Part shown: one piece after another, positions 19,974-19,994 of the stretch | Position numbering within the stretch: the stretch's first letter is position 1 | Layout of the letters: every line of letters begins with the position of its first letter | NCBI GenBank assembly: GCA_046292445.1 | Contig: JBKBQT010000039.1 | Location: forward strand, 1 to 19,994 | DNA: 19,994 bases | Direction of reading: 5' to 3' | DNA from: CALIZF01 sp046292445 | GTDB lineage: Bacteria; Pseudomonadota; Alphaproteobacteria; Rhodobacterales; Rhodobacteraceae | Position numbers and translations under genes: made by a program | Notes under the pieces: generated by a model | Database searches by the model: none | What the model saw: only the letters and a program-made list of their open reading frames with translations | What the model was told of the DNA's origin: nothing

Positions 19974-19994
19974 GCAGGTTCCTGTCGATGATCG

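Noticed and set aside
1..19994. CRISPR arrays, tRNA or rRNA genes and insertion sequences
   Set aside because: I saw no regularly spaced direct repeats, tRNA-like cloverleaf sequence, rRNA signature or transposase motif on either strand.

Overview
This window is the late (packaging, head, tail, lysis) region of a tailed prophage in a very GC-rich alphaproteobacterium. Rhodobacterales/Paracoccus-type is my inference from gene families such as DUF2460, DUF3489 and DUF6441, and from codon use. No integrase, repressor, tRNA, CRISPR array or insertion sequence is visible, and both window edges cut into the phage.

Almost everything reads on the minus strand, so the biological order runs from right to left. 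First comes a DNA-modification block: an HNH nuclease with zinc ribbons, a ParB-domain/adenine-or-cytosine-N4 methyltransferase fusion, a Dcm-type cytosine-C5 methyltransferase and a small two-helix membrane protein, joined by short overlaps. A two-gene plus-strand island follows (a 101-aa unknown and a DUF3489 protein) and ends at a strong terminator hairpin. The virion operon then runs: small terminase, GpA-type large terminase, gpW-like joiner, lambda-type portal, a prohead-protease/Mu gpT-like capsid fusion, a DUF2190 decoration protein, head-tail stopper, DUF6441 tail completion protein, tail terminator, tail tube, tail assembly chaperone with a -1 frameshift extension, tape measure and DUF2460 distal tail protein. 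Last is a lysis group: holin, a 43-aa membrane peptide, a GH24 endolysin and a truncated membrane protein at the left edge. The head is mosaic: lambda-like packaging and portal with a Mu-like capsid.

Two separate ParD/ParE toxin-antitoxin modules sit inside the virion operon. One (6527-7128) is co-oriented with the phage genes and has its own well-formed promoter overlapped by a perfect inverted repeat. The other (8542-9074) is antisense, between the capsid and decoration genes.

The two observations most worth following are: (1) a complete programmed -1 frameshift signal (A AAA AAC, 8-nt spacer, 9-bp stem) in the tail chaperone gene, which opens a 106-codon extension that has no start of its own near the junction; and (2) a second reading frame through the Dcm gene, covering its target-recognition region, that also reads like a recognisable phage methyltransferase-associated protein, suggesting dual coding or an ancient frame switch.
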